A DNA stretch of 64,000 nt from Eubacteriaceae bacterium (GTDB taxonomy: Bacteria; Bacillota; Clostridia; Eubacteriales; Anaerofustaceae): contig WRIY01000002.1 of assembly GCA_009782515.1 (NCBI GenBank), positions 62,001 through 126,000 on the forward strand, written 5' to 3'. A program made the translations under genes and the position numbers. This document shows, one piece after another, positions 8,081 to 16,598 of this stretch. Below the pieces are notes generated by a model that did no database searches, was not told where the DNA came from, and saw only the letters and a list, made by a program, of their open reading frames with translations. The number at the start of each line of letters is the position of its first letter. The stretch's first letter is position 1.

Positions 8081-9823
8081 ATGCAATCTAACAAAAATAC
8101 AGTTTTTAAAATAACAGCAATAATAGGTGTAATTACTATACTCGCATCTTCTATCGCATTCGCGGCTGGAAGCGAGGAATTCTACGATCATTCTTATGGT
8201 TTTGCAATTATAGTGCCGGAAAAGTTTGCCGATACCGTAATTCAAACGGACCATGGCAATTTGATAATTCGCTTTAGCGATCCTGAAAGCGAAATGTATG
8301 CTCTGTTAACGCTTACTGCACGCAACCTGTATGATGAAATGGATCCTGACGCTATTGAGGGATATGAAGAGAATGATTTGTCTCTTGAACATGAAATATT
8401 TATCGAAACTTACCAAAACCAGCCTTTTATGGTCCAGTACATGGCTAACCAGGCCAATGAAAACTCAGGCGGAACAGTTAGGGCAAAATACCTGCAGCAT
8501 GTAAATATAAATGACATCACGTTTTGGGTCTACAGCTTTGGCTTGCTCGATGTTTCAAACACCGAGATAGGCGAAGGAAAGATCTACTACACCATATACA
8601 AAGGCAAAAGCTATAACATTACAATTACTAACAAAAGCGGCTCTATAAGTGTATTTCCTGAAATAGAGCAGTCTCTTGCCACGCTAATGCTCGGGCGCAA
8701 GGTGAGCCCTGCAATGAGATATATTTGGATCATTGTAAGCTTTTTGAACCTTGCGTTTTTTCTATTGATGATGTGGGTTATAACCAGGCCAAGGAAGTAC
8801 TCGCGCCGCCAAATGATACGCAGAGAGCAGCGGGCTTTGAGAAGGGCTGTAAGGAAGGGCTTGCCAATACCGCAGCAAGGCCTTGAGCTCGACACAACCC
8901 AGCTTGTTCCTGTTAAGAGGGAGAAGCCAAAGCTTTACCGCTTTAATGAAGCTGATATGAAAGAAATCAGCAGGTCAATAGCATACAAAAAGCTCATTAG
9001 CGAACTTGACGGCCTGCTTGGCAGAAACGAAGACAGTGTTTATGAAGAGTATGATTTTGGTCTAGACACTGATCACACGGCTGCCAAATATATAAGCGAA
9101 GCAATAAAAGAAAGTGATTTGGAAAGCAATGGGCCCAGCCAAGCAGAGCCAGAGCCTGCAGCAGGGGAAATAGCATTTGAGCATGATGAAAGCGCTGATG
9201 CAGAGCAAGCCGGCATTGAGCCATTAGAGCCTGCGCTCATTGAAACAGGCCAGCAGCAAGAGCCCAGCCAAGAGCAATCAAGCGATGAAGGCATCGGGCT
9301 TCTGCTTAACTTCGTAGAAGGAAGCCCAACAGATAAGATGCAAGATTTCTCATATGATGAAACTCTTGTTGCATTCGGCATGCAAAGCAGCGATGCTGAG
9401 GGCATAGGCGTGCAAACCCAGGAGCAAAGATCAACAAGCTTTGAGTCTGCTGAAATAGAAAGCATTCTGCTTTCTGTAGGGGCTGGCTCAATGGCTGGCT
9501 CTGATTCCGGCCTCGGTGATGAGCAGACAGATGATGCTGCATCCCTTATGCTAAATGAGGCCAGCCCCGCAGCTTCTCAGGCATCGCCAGAGCCACTGCA
9601 CATGCCATTAGAAGATGCGCTCTCCGACGAAGAAACATCAGGCGCTTTAGGGGAAGATGAAGATGCATTAGGCGCTTTAGGAGAATCGGGCGATGCACAA
9701 GCATTAAGCGATATGCATGCTTCTGATGCAAAAGCTAATATCGATGCTGATTCAGACAGCACCCACAGCGAGCAGGAAGCCATTAGTGAGAGCCCTGAGC
9801 CCCCTATAGGCAATGAGGACTAA
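8081..9823 (+). CDS. Secreted/membrane protein with acidic C-terminal tail, unknown function
   Basis: 580 residues, not recognised. Residues 1-29 form a signal peptide ending in AFAAG. Residues 30-210 look like an extracytoplasmic globular domain (FYDHSYGFAIIVPEKF is reminiscent of PsbP/DUF-type stress-protein starts, but this is weak). One transmembrane helix spans about 214-236, followed by a very basic stretch rich in Arg. From ~350 to the end the chain is Ala/Glu/Ser/Asp-rich and probably disordered in the cytoplasm. The Shine-Dalgarno is weak (AAGG then GATTTGAG). The gene stands alone between a non-coding stretch and a terminator. Confidence 0.65.
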   Translation: MQSNKNTVFKITAIIGVITILASSIAFAAGSEEFYDHSYGFAIIVPEKFADTVIQTDHGNLIIRFSDPESEMYALLTLTARNLYDEMDPDAIEGYEENDLSLEHEIFIETYQNQPFMVQYMANQANENSGGTVRAKYLQHVNINDITFWVYSFGLLDVSNTEIGEGKIYYTIYKGKSYNITITNKSGSISVFPEIEQSLATLMLGRKVSPAMRYIWIIVSFLNLAFFLLMMWVITRPRKYSRRQMIRREQRALRRAVRKGLPIPQQGLELDTTQLVPVKREKPKLYRFNEADMKEISRSIAYKKLISELDGLLGRNEDSVYEEYDFGLDTDHTAAKYISEAIKESDLESNGPSQAEPEPAAGEIAFEHDESADAEQAGIEPLEPALIETGQQQEPSQEQSSDEGIGLLLNFVEGSPTDKMQDFSYDETLVAFGMQSSDAEGIGVQTQEQRSTSFESAEIESILLSVGAGSMAGSDSGLGDEQTDDAASLMLNEASPAASQASPEPLHMPLEDALSDEETSGALGEDEDALGALGESGDAQALSDMHASDAKANIDADSDSTHSEQEAISESPEPPIGNED

Positions 9824-9858
9824 AATCATGCAACTTTTTGACGAACACAGATATTTTT

Positions 9859-9918
9859 GGCGGGCTGAGAAGCTTTGCAGCTGCAAAAGCAGCGCAAATA
9901 AAACAGCCTGCCTTTTTT
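9859..9918 (+). terminator. Intrinsic terminator with nested palindrome
   Basis: Arms GGCGGGCTG (9859-9867) and CAGCCTGCC (9904-9912) pair with one mismatch, followed by six T. The loop contains a second palindrome, TTTGCAGCTGCAAA. It starts 36 nt after the preceding stop. Confidence 0.65.
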
Positions 9919-10016
9919 GCATGTAAAGGCAAGCATGGGCTTTGCTGCTAAAGGAGAATGCTGAAAAACAATCATGCATTATGATGCAATGGCGTAAATG
10001 GGCTTAGGAGGCTGTT

Positions 10017-10931
10017 TTGGAAGACAAAATGGATGCAAACAAAAACAAATTGAGAAGAACCCATAAGGATTCTCTGTTTAGAGGCATGTTTAGTGAAAGC
10101 GAGCATTTTTTGGATCTGTACAAAGCGCACAGCGGCAAGCAGCTAAAAGCAGATGAAATAAAGAATTTTGTAATAGATCCCAAATATGTTGATCGCCTTT
10201 CATACAAGGATGTGAGTTTTTTTACTAATGATGGCAAACTGATAATTATGCTCGAGCTACAGGCATCGCCAAATAGCAACATTACAGACAGTATCTTCAT
10301 TTATTATACAGAGGTGCTGAGCTTGTGGCGCACAATAAAGGGCGAGGATTTTACAATAGGAAATGTGCAGTGCCCAAGGCCTGAGTTTTATGTTTCCTAC
10401 CGGGGCAAGCCAAAGTTTAATATGGACAGCTTGACAGATGATGACGAATTTATGGCAATACGGGCCAAATTCCTTGACATCAGCTATGATAAGCTAATAG
10501 ACAAAGATACAAGCAACTCATTGGCAGGGTATTCTTACTTTTACTGCAAGCACGATGAAAAAACAGCGGAGAGGGCTTCAAGCGAGGAAGCGTTTGCCTA
10601 TGCCCGGGAAGAATGCATAAAAGCCGGGTATTTAGCCGGCTTCGTAGAAAAGGAGGATTTTATCGTGGATTACAAGCCTATATTTTCGCGCGAAGACGAG
10701 CTGAGGTATGCTGGCGAGCTAATCGGCGAGGAAAAAATGCTGCGCAATGCAATAACCGTAAACGCGCCAATGCCAGTACTGCAGGGAATGGCGAGAAAAT
10801 CGGGCATAAGCCTTGAGAGGCTAAACGAGCTTATTGAGCAAGAAAAGGCTGCAGGGCTTTTGATTGGCAAAGGCGAAGAGGCTGATCGGCATATAGCGCC
10901 AAACAAAACGAAAGGAGAGCCGGAGCTCTAG
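10017..10931 (+). CDS. Rpn-family recombination-promoting nuclease / PD-(D/E)XK transposase-like protein
   Basis: 304 residues. The N-terminus (HKDSLFRGMFSE) and the core LSYKDVSFFTNDGKLIIMLELQ match the Rpn / PD-(D/E)XK family, with D...ExQ as the nuclease signature around residues 63-84. Such proteins are found as lone, often multi-copy genes. TTG at 10017 is preferred because AGGAGG at 10006-10011 sits five bases upstream; the ATG at 10029 would be 17 bases away. The C-terminus is hydrophilic. Frame intact. Chromosomal role unknown. Confidence 0.8.
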   Translation: MEDKMDANKNKLRRTHKDSLFRGMFSESEHFLDLYKAHSGKQLKADEIKNFVIDPKYVDRLSYKDVSFFTNDGKLIIMLELQASPNSNITDSIFIYYTEVLSLWRTIKGEDFTIGNVQCPRPEFYVSYRGKPKFNMDSLTDDDEFMAIRAKFLDISYDKLIDKDTSNSLAGYSYFYCKHDEKTAERASSEEAFAYAREECIKAGYLAGFVEKEDFIVDYKPIFSREDELRYAGELIGEEKMLRNAITVNAPMPVLQGMARKSGISLERLNELIEQEKAAGLLIGKGEEADRHIAPNKTKGEPEL

Positions 10932-11316
10932 GGCCCGCTTTAGGCGGCTTAGCCTGTAGGCCAAAGGCTTGAAGGCTGCGGCCCATGGGCCGTGCAGCCA
11001 GCTGGCATCCCATGAGCTTGCATGAAAAAAGTGCACAAGGCTTGCAGTCGCATCTGGCGCGAGCATAAGGGCCCTGGCAATGCTTGTCGCCCCAAGGCTG
11101 TCAGGCCAGCAGTAAAAAAAGCCCCGTATGGGGGCTACGAGTCAATGGCACTGCATCGGGGGCCCAATAATGCCATCGGCTATATAAACTGCGGCGAGCC
11201 TCTGGATGCTGCATGAGGCGCTGGCTGTGCTTAGCCTTATAGCCTGCTTGCAGCGCAGCCACCCGCTTAACGGGTGGGAGGCAATTATTCCTATGTTTTT
11301 GCCTTATAAATCGTGG
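10932..11316. other. Intergenic stretch with several short palindromes
   Basis: No gene seen. It contains a perfect 14-bp palindrome CGGCCCATGGGCCG at 10979-10992 and a strong hairpin CCACCCG-CTTAA-CGGGTGG at 11259-11277 that lacks a T tract. The GC content is above the surroundings. These may be repeat-element remnants linked to the Rpn gene, or RNA-processing hairpins at the spo0A 3' end. Confidence 0.4.
11113..11136 (-). terminator. Intrinsic terminator downstream of spo0A
   Basis: On the minus strand AGCCCC-loop-GGGGCT is followed by seven T (the A run at 11114-11120 on the plus strand). It lies ~180 bp past the spo0A stop. Confidence 0.65.
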
Positions 11317-12123
11317 CTAAGCAAATTCCCCGACTTGCAGGCGGATTTTGTCTGCTATCATTGCAATAAATTCTGAATTAGTTGGCTTGCCTTTGTTTTG
11401 GTCGATGGTATAGCCGAAAATCAGATCAATAGTCTCAACGCGGCCTCGCGCCCAGGCTACTTCAATAGCATGGCGGATTGCCCTTTCAACCCTGCTAGGG
11501 GTTGTGCTGTACTTTTTGGCAATTGCCGGATACAGTTCTTTCGTAATGCCGCCAAGCATTTCAGGCTCATCCAGCACAAGCTTTATTGCATCACGCATAT
11601 AAGTATATCCTTTTATATGAGCGGGAACACCGATCTCATGAAGCATTGACGTTATAAGCACGTGATAGTTTTTTGAATCAGGCATTGTTGCCTCAGGTTT
11701 TTCATATGGATTCTCGAAGCTCAAGCTTGATGTTGTGATGCTTTCGTCATCAGCATTGAAAACATCCTGGAATTTAGCCGCGAAATCATCCAAATCTACC
11801 GGTTTAACGAAATAATAGTCAGCTCCTAGCTCAACAGCCTTTTTTGTAAATTTCTCTCCCCCCACAGCTGAAAGCATAACAATCTTTGGGTTGTAAGACT
11901 TCCCAAAGCCCTGTACAGAGCGCAGCACGTCAAGCCCGTCTGCTGTTGGCATGATTAAGTCAACTATAATTGCGTCAGGCTTCTCCTTTTTGATAAGCTC
12001 CACCATGTCTTTGCCGTTTGATGTTACTCCAACAACTTCAAACTTATCCGTGGTGGAAAGCTTTTTTTCGATGGCATCTGCAAAATTTGCGTTGTCATCG
12101 GCAATTGCTACGGTATACTTCAT
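11317..12123 (-). CDS. spo0A: Sporulation master response regulator Spo0A
   Basis: 268 residues. The receiver domain (1-~125) has the acidic pair D9/D10, phospho-acceptor D55 in VDLIMP and the K of FVKPVD. The C-terminal DNA-binding domain carries the diagnostic helix-turn-helix stretch [15 protein letters not shown] and [15 protein letters not shown]. When phosphorylated it binds 0A boxes and commits the cell to sporulation. The ATG at 12123 is chosen over an in-frame codon at 12159 because AAAGGGGA lies just upstream and Spo0A proteins start MKYxVxIADDN-like. It follows spoIVB in the same direction, the arrangement conserved in spore-formers. Confidence 0.97.
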   Translation of the reverse strand: MKYTVAIADDNANFADAIEKKLSTTDKFEVVGVTSNGKDMVELIKKEKPDAIIVDLIMPTADGLDVLRSVQGFGKSYNPKIVMLSAVGGEKFTKKAVELGADYYFVKPVDLDDFAAKFQDVFNADDESITTSSLSFENPYEKPEATMPDSKNYHVLITSMLHEIGVPAHIKGYTYMRDAIKLVLDEPEMLGGITKELYPAIAKKYSTTPSRVERAIRHAIEVAWARGRVETIDLIFGYTIDQNKGKPTNSEFIAMIADKIRLQVGEFA

Positions 12124-12186
12124 TATCTGTTCCCCTTTTACAGTAATTTTTTCTTCCACATATTACAATAGTTCATTTTGGCTAAT

Positions 12187-12194
12187 TTGTCGAA
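12187..12194. promoter_or_regulatory. 0A box upstream of spo0A
   Basis: TTGTCGAA matches the Spo0A-binding box exactly and lies 63-71 bp upstream of the spo0A start. It suggests autoregulation. On the minus strand its complement overlaps a possible -35 (TCGACA) with TATTGT 17 bp on. The rest of the 380-bp gap (12124-12503) holds a large hairpin, CCATGCT/AGCATGG with inner AGCGC/GCGCT at 12261-12293, lacking a T tract. Confidence 0.6.
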
Positions 12195-12503
12195 CATTGG
12201 TAAACTGGACTATTATTCAAATATTTTGGTAGCCAAATCTAAAATTACTTTTTGATTTTCCCATGCTTGCAGCGCTGTATGCGCTTAGCATGGCAGCAGA
12301 ATGGAAACTGTCAAATGAAGTTTGAAATATTTTTCAGCCATTCAATCTAAATATAAATCAAAACGCTATTAATACAATTCAGCCCAATATTCGCCATCTA
12401 TACTCTTGAGTAATAAGTGCAAATAGAACTCTTTTAGTGTAAACTATTTATTTCTTCCAGTAAAGCAAAATTTGGTTATTGTGCATTCAATTTCCTTGCA
12501 TGC

Positions 12504-13754
12504 CTAATTATATATCAGGTGCATGTTGTTTTGCAGCATCCACTCTATATAAACACCATATCCGCTTTTAGGATCATTAACCAAAACGTGGGTTACAGCG
12601 CCGATAATTTTGCCGTTTTGCAAAATCGGGCTTCCGCTCATTCCCTGAATAATGCCTCCTGTTTTTGATAAAAGCTCGGGATCTGTAACTTCAATTGTCA
12701 TGCTCTTTGTGTTAGGGGCTGACTGTCTGTGCAATCGCGTTATAAGTATCTCGTATTCTTTTGGCTCTTCGCCATCAATTGTTGTCAGTATTGTTGCCGG
12801 GCCTTCCTTAACCTCATTTTGCAGCGCTACAGCTACAGGCTCTTTAGCATTGTTAAACAAGCCCCCGTTATAGCTGCCAAAGATGCCGAATTCATTATTG
12901 GCAATTACTTGGCCGAAAATTGCCTGCTTTAGAATAAGCCCGTGAATTGCGCCCGGCTCATTCTTTTCGCCTTTGAGCAGGCTTACGATTTGGGCGCCGT
13001 TAAGCATGCCGCTGCCAATTGGGACAGTGGTTCCAGTGGTAGTTTCTGCTATTGCATGGCCAAGCGCGCCAAAATAGCTTTTGTCAGCAGTTACGTAAGT
13101 CAGAGTGCCAATCCCGGCAATGGATTCCTTGACATTCAGGCCTATTTGGTAGCATTGGTTTCGCTCGGAAAACTCCGGAACAACCAATGCGTCAATTAAG
13201 TTGCCGTTTCTGAGCACTGTGAGCTTTACAAAGCCGCCCGAGTTGCACGCCTGGTTTACAAGCTCAATGAAGTCGTCCGCGTTGTCAGCAGAAACGCCAT
13301 TGACCTTTTGTATAACATCGCCCAGGCGTATGTTTGCTTTCCTTGCAGGCGAGAGTATTGTGCCGTCTATATTCTCATAGTTATAGGCAATAATTCCCTT
13401 TGAGCTAATCTTTACACCAATCAGCTCCCCTCCAGGATAAACGTATGTGCTTGGCAATGCATTCACAGTCCATTCCCTTATCTTAAAGCCAAGCAGGGAG
13501 CATGCCATTTTATAGCTGCCAACTTTGCCGCTAAGCAGCTTAACTTGCCGGTTTTGCTCTATTGATATTTCAAGATCGCTTGGGCTAAATGACGCTAAAG
13601 TGTTTGCCCAGATAGAGTTTAAGTTTAGTGTAGCCTGCTTGCCGACGAGAATATTTATATGGCCGGGCCTTGTTGCTATATTTAAGCCAATCCACATTGC
13701 AACTGCTACCAAAGCAATAGCAATAATTCTTTTTAGCCTTCTATCTATAAACAT
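12504..13754 (-). CDS. spoIVB: SpoIVB serine peptidase
   Basis: 416 residues. An N-terminal membrane anchor (about 10-27) is followed by a PDZ domain (NIRLGDVIQKVNGV, near 141-153) and a SpoIVB-type peptidase domain. The catalytic triad can be placed at H233 (GALGHAI), D358 (TDPELL) and S373 (QGMSGSP), close to the B. subtilis positions. The protein is secreted by the forespore and triggers pro-sigma-K processing in the mother cell. The ATG at 13754 is chosen because GAGAGG precedes it and the anchor follows. A forespore-type promoter lies directly upstream, and spo0A follows downstream. Confidence 0.95.
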   Translation of the reverse strand: MFIDRRLKRIIAIALVAVAMWIGLNIATRPGHINILVGKQATLNLNSIWANTLASFSPSDLEISIEQNRQVKLLSGKVGSYKMACSLLGFKIREWTVNALPSTYVYPGGELIGVKISSKGIIAYNYENIDGTILSPARKANIRLGDVIQKVNGVSADNADDFIELVNQACNSGGFVKLTVLRNGNLIDALVVPEFSERNQCYQIGLNVKESIAGIGTLTYVTADKSYFGALGHAIAETTTGTTVPIGSGMLNGAQIVSLLKGEKNEPGAIHGLILKQAIFGQVIANNEFGIFGSYNGGLFNNAKEPVAVALQNEVKEGPATILTTIDGEEPKEYEILITRLHRQSAPNTKSMTIEVTDPELLSKTGGIIQGMSGSPILQNGKIIGAVTHVLVNDPKSGYGVYIEWMLQNNMHLIYN

Positions 13755-13782
13755 GCTTGCCTCTCTTTTCTTATGCTCTAGA

Positions 13783-13813
13783 TAGTATGCTTCTTTTGAA
13801 TAATATGAATTCG
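13783..13813 (-). promoter_or_regulatory. Probable sigma-G/sigma-F-type promoter of spoIVB
   Basis: On the minus strand CATACTA (13783-13789) equals the sigma-G -10 consensus. CGAATT (13808-13813), 18 bp upstream, matches four of six bases of the -35 TGAATR. The predicted start is ~20 nt before the spoIVB ATG. Confidence 0.55.
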
Positions 13814-13948
13814 GTGGATTGGTGGCAATAAATATGGTTACTGCCAAAAAATCAGCGGGGATGAAAATTGGAATTTTAGTATTTCGCCAGATGAGGCAAT
13901 AAATGGCAAAAAAATAAGCCTGGCTCGACCAAGCTTATTTTTAATAAT

Positions 13949-14125
13949 CTATGATTCTTTTGTCACTGTTGTCTTAATAACGGTTGGAATGCCTTTTTCG
14001 TTCAAGGACATAACTTTGCACTTATTGTTCGAGATAAAAATTTCTGAGCAGCAATTGCTGCAGAAGTATTTTCTTCTGCCTATTTTACCCAAAAACTTGT
14101 ATCCGCATTGTGGGCAATTAATCAT
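13949..14125 (-). CDS. Small zinc-ribbon protein
   Basis: 58 residues beginning MINCPQCGY, with two CxxC knuckles (CPQC at 4-7 and CSNC near 22-25) typical of a zinc ribbon, then a basic tail. The ATG at 14125 is used because AGGAG lies ten bases upstream; an upstream TTG would place the Shine-Dalgarno inside the gene. Its position just upstream of the spoIVB promoter suggests nothing firm about function. Not recognised as a named family. Confidence 0.6.
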   Translation of the reverse strand: MINCPQCGYKFLGKIGRRKYFCSNCCSEIFISNNKCKVMSLNEKGIPTVIKTTVTKES

Positions 14126-14149
14126 ATCACACTCACTCCTGCACAATAT

Positions 14150-14582
14150 TATACATAATATTTACCATTTGTAAAGCTTTTTTTCACTTTTATGTTTGAT
14201 ATTTAGAATATTTCATTTAAAATAGTTAAATTGTGTTCTCCAACAACTACTGAGATTGGACAAATAGCGCCTTTTTGTTAGCGGCTTATATTAAGCCATT
14301 TAAGCATAAATCCCATAATGCCTTTGATGCCTGCTGATATCCATTGTAAAACGCTGCCACTAAACTACTTGCAATGCTGTATAATTACATATGGCTTTGA
14401 TGAGATTATTGACATATAAAGTTTTGCTATGCTCGCAAGCATGCGAAATTTCCAAAGCATTTAGGTGTTTTAAGCTTGTTGCTATGTATATAGTGCCTAT
14501 AAAAACCAATATTAGCACTATTTATACATGAAGTCAAATTAATAGCTATATTCCATCTATGCTTATATAATAAGGTAAAATT
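14150..14582. other. AT-rich intergenic region upstream of a two-component system
   Basis: No ORF. It contains TATAAT at about 14375 and TTGACA near 14409, but no well-spaced -35/-10 pair was found. Presumably carries the promoter of the downstream regulator. Confidence 0.35.
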
Positions 14583-15257
14583 ATGAGAGTATTATTAATA
14601 GAAGATGAGCAAGGCATTGCTAAACCGCTAGCGAAAATACTAGAAAAAAATGGGTTGCCCACTGATTCTGTCTATGACGGCTTAAGCGGCTATATTCAAG
14701 CCCAAAAAGAGATTTATGATGTCATAATTCTTGACTTGATGCTGCCGGAAATGGATGGCATAGAAGTGCTAAAAAGGATCAGAAATGCAGATATTCATAC
14801 TCCGGTGCTTGTGCTGACAGCAAAAGACACCCTCGACGATAAGATATATGGCCTTGAAATAGGCGCTGACGATTATATGTCCAAACCATTTTACCCTACA
14901 GAAGTAGTAGCCCGTGTCAGAGCGCTGGCAAGGCGAAAAGACAATCGAATCCACGACATAGATCAGCTGTCGTTTGAAGACATAGCGCTTGACTGCGTGA
15001 ATGCAACGATTGTAGTTGCAGGCAAGCCGGAGTCATTGACGGCAAAGGAATCCCATATTCTAGAGCTTCTAATGAAAAACGCCGGAAACGTGATATCCAA
15101 AGACCACCTTCTAGACAGCGTTTGGGGCGTTGACAGCGAAGCAACTGAGAATACAGTAGAGATTTATATACATTATTTAAGAAAGAAGCTTGAAAACAGC
15201 GAAAGGGCAAAGATAGTTACCTCAAGGGGGTTGGGGTATTCTTTGCGATCCTTGTGA
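14583..15257 (+). CDS. OmpR/PhoB-family response regulator
   Basis: 224 residues. The receiver domain has acidic residues at the end of strand 1 (IEDEQ), phospho-acceptor D51 (ILDLMLPEMDG), T in VLTAKD and the lysine of MSKPF. A winged-helix output domain occupies about 130-224, with the recognition region ENTVEIYIHYLRKKLE and the GLGYSL wing. AAGG lies before the ATG. Partner kinase follows 11 bp downstream. Target genes unknown. Confidence 0.93.
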   Translation: MRVLLIEDEQGIAKPLAKILEKNGLPTDSVYDGLSGYIQAQKEIYDVIILDLMLPEMDGIEVLKRIRNADIHTPVLVLTAKDTLDDKIYGLEIGADDYMSKPFYPTEVVARVRALARRKDNRIHDIDQLSFEDIALDCVNATIVVAGKPESLTAKESHILELLMKNAGNVISKDHLLDSVWGVDSEATENTVEIYIHYLRKKLENSERAKIVTSRGLGYSLRSL

Positions 15258-15268
15258 CTTAAGTAAAA

Positions 15269-16585
15269 ATGCTAAACAGGATAAGGCTTAAACTGCTATT
15301 CACAAATACATTGCTCTTATTCGGGGTTGTGCTGATAATCGTGCTTGTTGTGTATATAAGCATGAATATGAATATAATTCTCAGCACTGATCTCGAAATG
15401 GTTAACAGCGCAGTCCAGCTAAAGAAATACCTGCCTACATTCGAAGGCGAAAGCGATCCGTCCCTAAGCAGCGAGCTTTCTTCATTTCGCAGCCTGCTTA
15501 GCAATTCCGCTATGTCACTATGCATCTGGGACGAAAATTACCGCCTTTTGAAATATGAGAACCAGATACCTGACACTAAAAACCTTCAAAGCATCGCAAA
15601 GCTTATCTTTTGCAGGGACACAAGGGAAGTAAAGGCTTTATATGTGCACAATGAGGATTTTTTTATCTACAGCCTTGATAACTACCGCATCCTGAGCTTT
15701 GCTACAGCAAATGACTCTGGCAGGCTTAGGACACTGCAAATAATCAGCAATATGGACATTAAAAACAATTTCTCAAAAAGGCTCTTAAACACCCTGGCGC
15801 TAACAAGCATTACCGGAGTTCTGGCTTCATTTCTAATTGGATACTTTATGGCAAGCAGAGCTATGGTTCCTATTGAAGACAGCATAAAACGGCAAAACGA
15901 ATTTGTCGCTGATGCTTCCCATGAGCTTCGCACGCCAGTGACTATCGTGCGCACAAACCTGGATGTTGTCATGGGCTCAACAGACGAGAGCGTTGAGTCG
16001 CAAATGCAGTGGCTGGAGAATGCCTACCATGAAACAGAGCGCATGGAGAAGCTGATATATGATTTGCTCTCTCTGGCTAAAGCAGACACAAATAGCAGCA
16101 GCCAGTTCAGCTTCAAGCTGCTTAGCCTTGAAAATGCGATCAGCGCATCTATAGATCGAATGAAAGACATAGCCAGCAGCAAGAACATTGTAATAGACTG
16201 CCAAAAGGGAGCAGATATTTGGCTGCATGGGGACGCAGACAAACTCGAGCAGCTTTTCGCAATAATCCTTGATAATGCTGTTGCATATTCCCCTGTAGGC
16301 TCCAGCATTAATGTCGCATACATTAGAACAAAGCAAAACCTGGCCCTTATTACAGTAAGGGACCAAGGCATCGGGCTTGAGCCTGGCGAAAGCGAAAAAA
16401 TATTTGAGCGATTCTACAGAACTGACAAGGCGCGCTCCCGGGCAGAAGGCGGAACAGGCTTAGGCCTGGCAATAGCAAAGTGGATTGTAGAATCGCATAT
16501 GGGCGAGATATACGCCCAAGGCGCCAAAAACCAAGGAACAACGATTTTTATAGAGCTGCCGGCAGTTGATGCCCCAGCATCATGA
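15269..16585 (+). CDS. Membrane sensor histidine kinase
   Basis: 438 residues. Transmembrane helices at about 10-32 and 172-192 flank an extracellular sensor region. DHp domain with phospho-acceptor His near 218 (SHELRTP), then the ATPase domain with N box (LDNAVAYS), G1 (DQGIGLEPGE), F box (ERFYR) and G2 (GGTGLGLAIAK). It pairs with the preceding response regulator. Signal unknown. Confidence 0.93.
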   Translation: MLNRIRLKLLFTNTLLLFGVVLIIVLVVYISMNMNIILSTDLEMVNSAVQLKKYLPTFEGESDPSLSSELSSFRSLLSNSAMSLCIWDENYRLLKYENQIPDTKNLQSIAKLIFCRDTREVKALYVHNEDFFIYSLDNYRILSFATANDSGRLRTLQIISNMDIKNNFSKRLLNTLALTSITGVLASFLIGYFMASRAMVPIEDSIKRQNEFVADASHELRTPVTIVRTNLDVVMGSTDESVESQMQWLENAYHETERMEKLIYDLLSLAKADTNSSSQFSFKLLSLENAISASIDRMKDIASSKNIVIDCQKGADIWLHGDADKLEQLFAIILDNAVAYSPVGSSINVAYIRTKQNLALITVRDQGIGLEPGESEKIFERFYRTDKARSRAEGGTGLGLAIAKWIVESHMGEIYAQGAKNQGTTIFIELPAVDAPAS

Positions 16586-16598
16586 AGCAGGAGTAACA

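Noticed and set aside
11259-11277. Terminator of spo0A
   Set aside because: Strong hairpin but no T tract on either strand; the 11113-11136 hairpin fits better.
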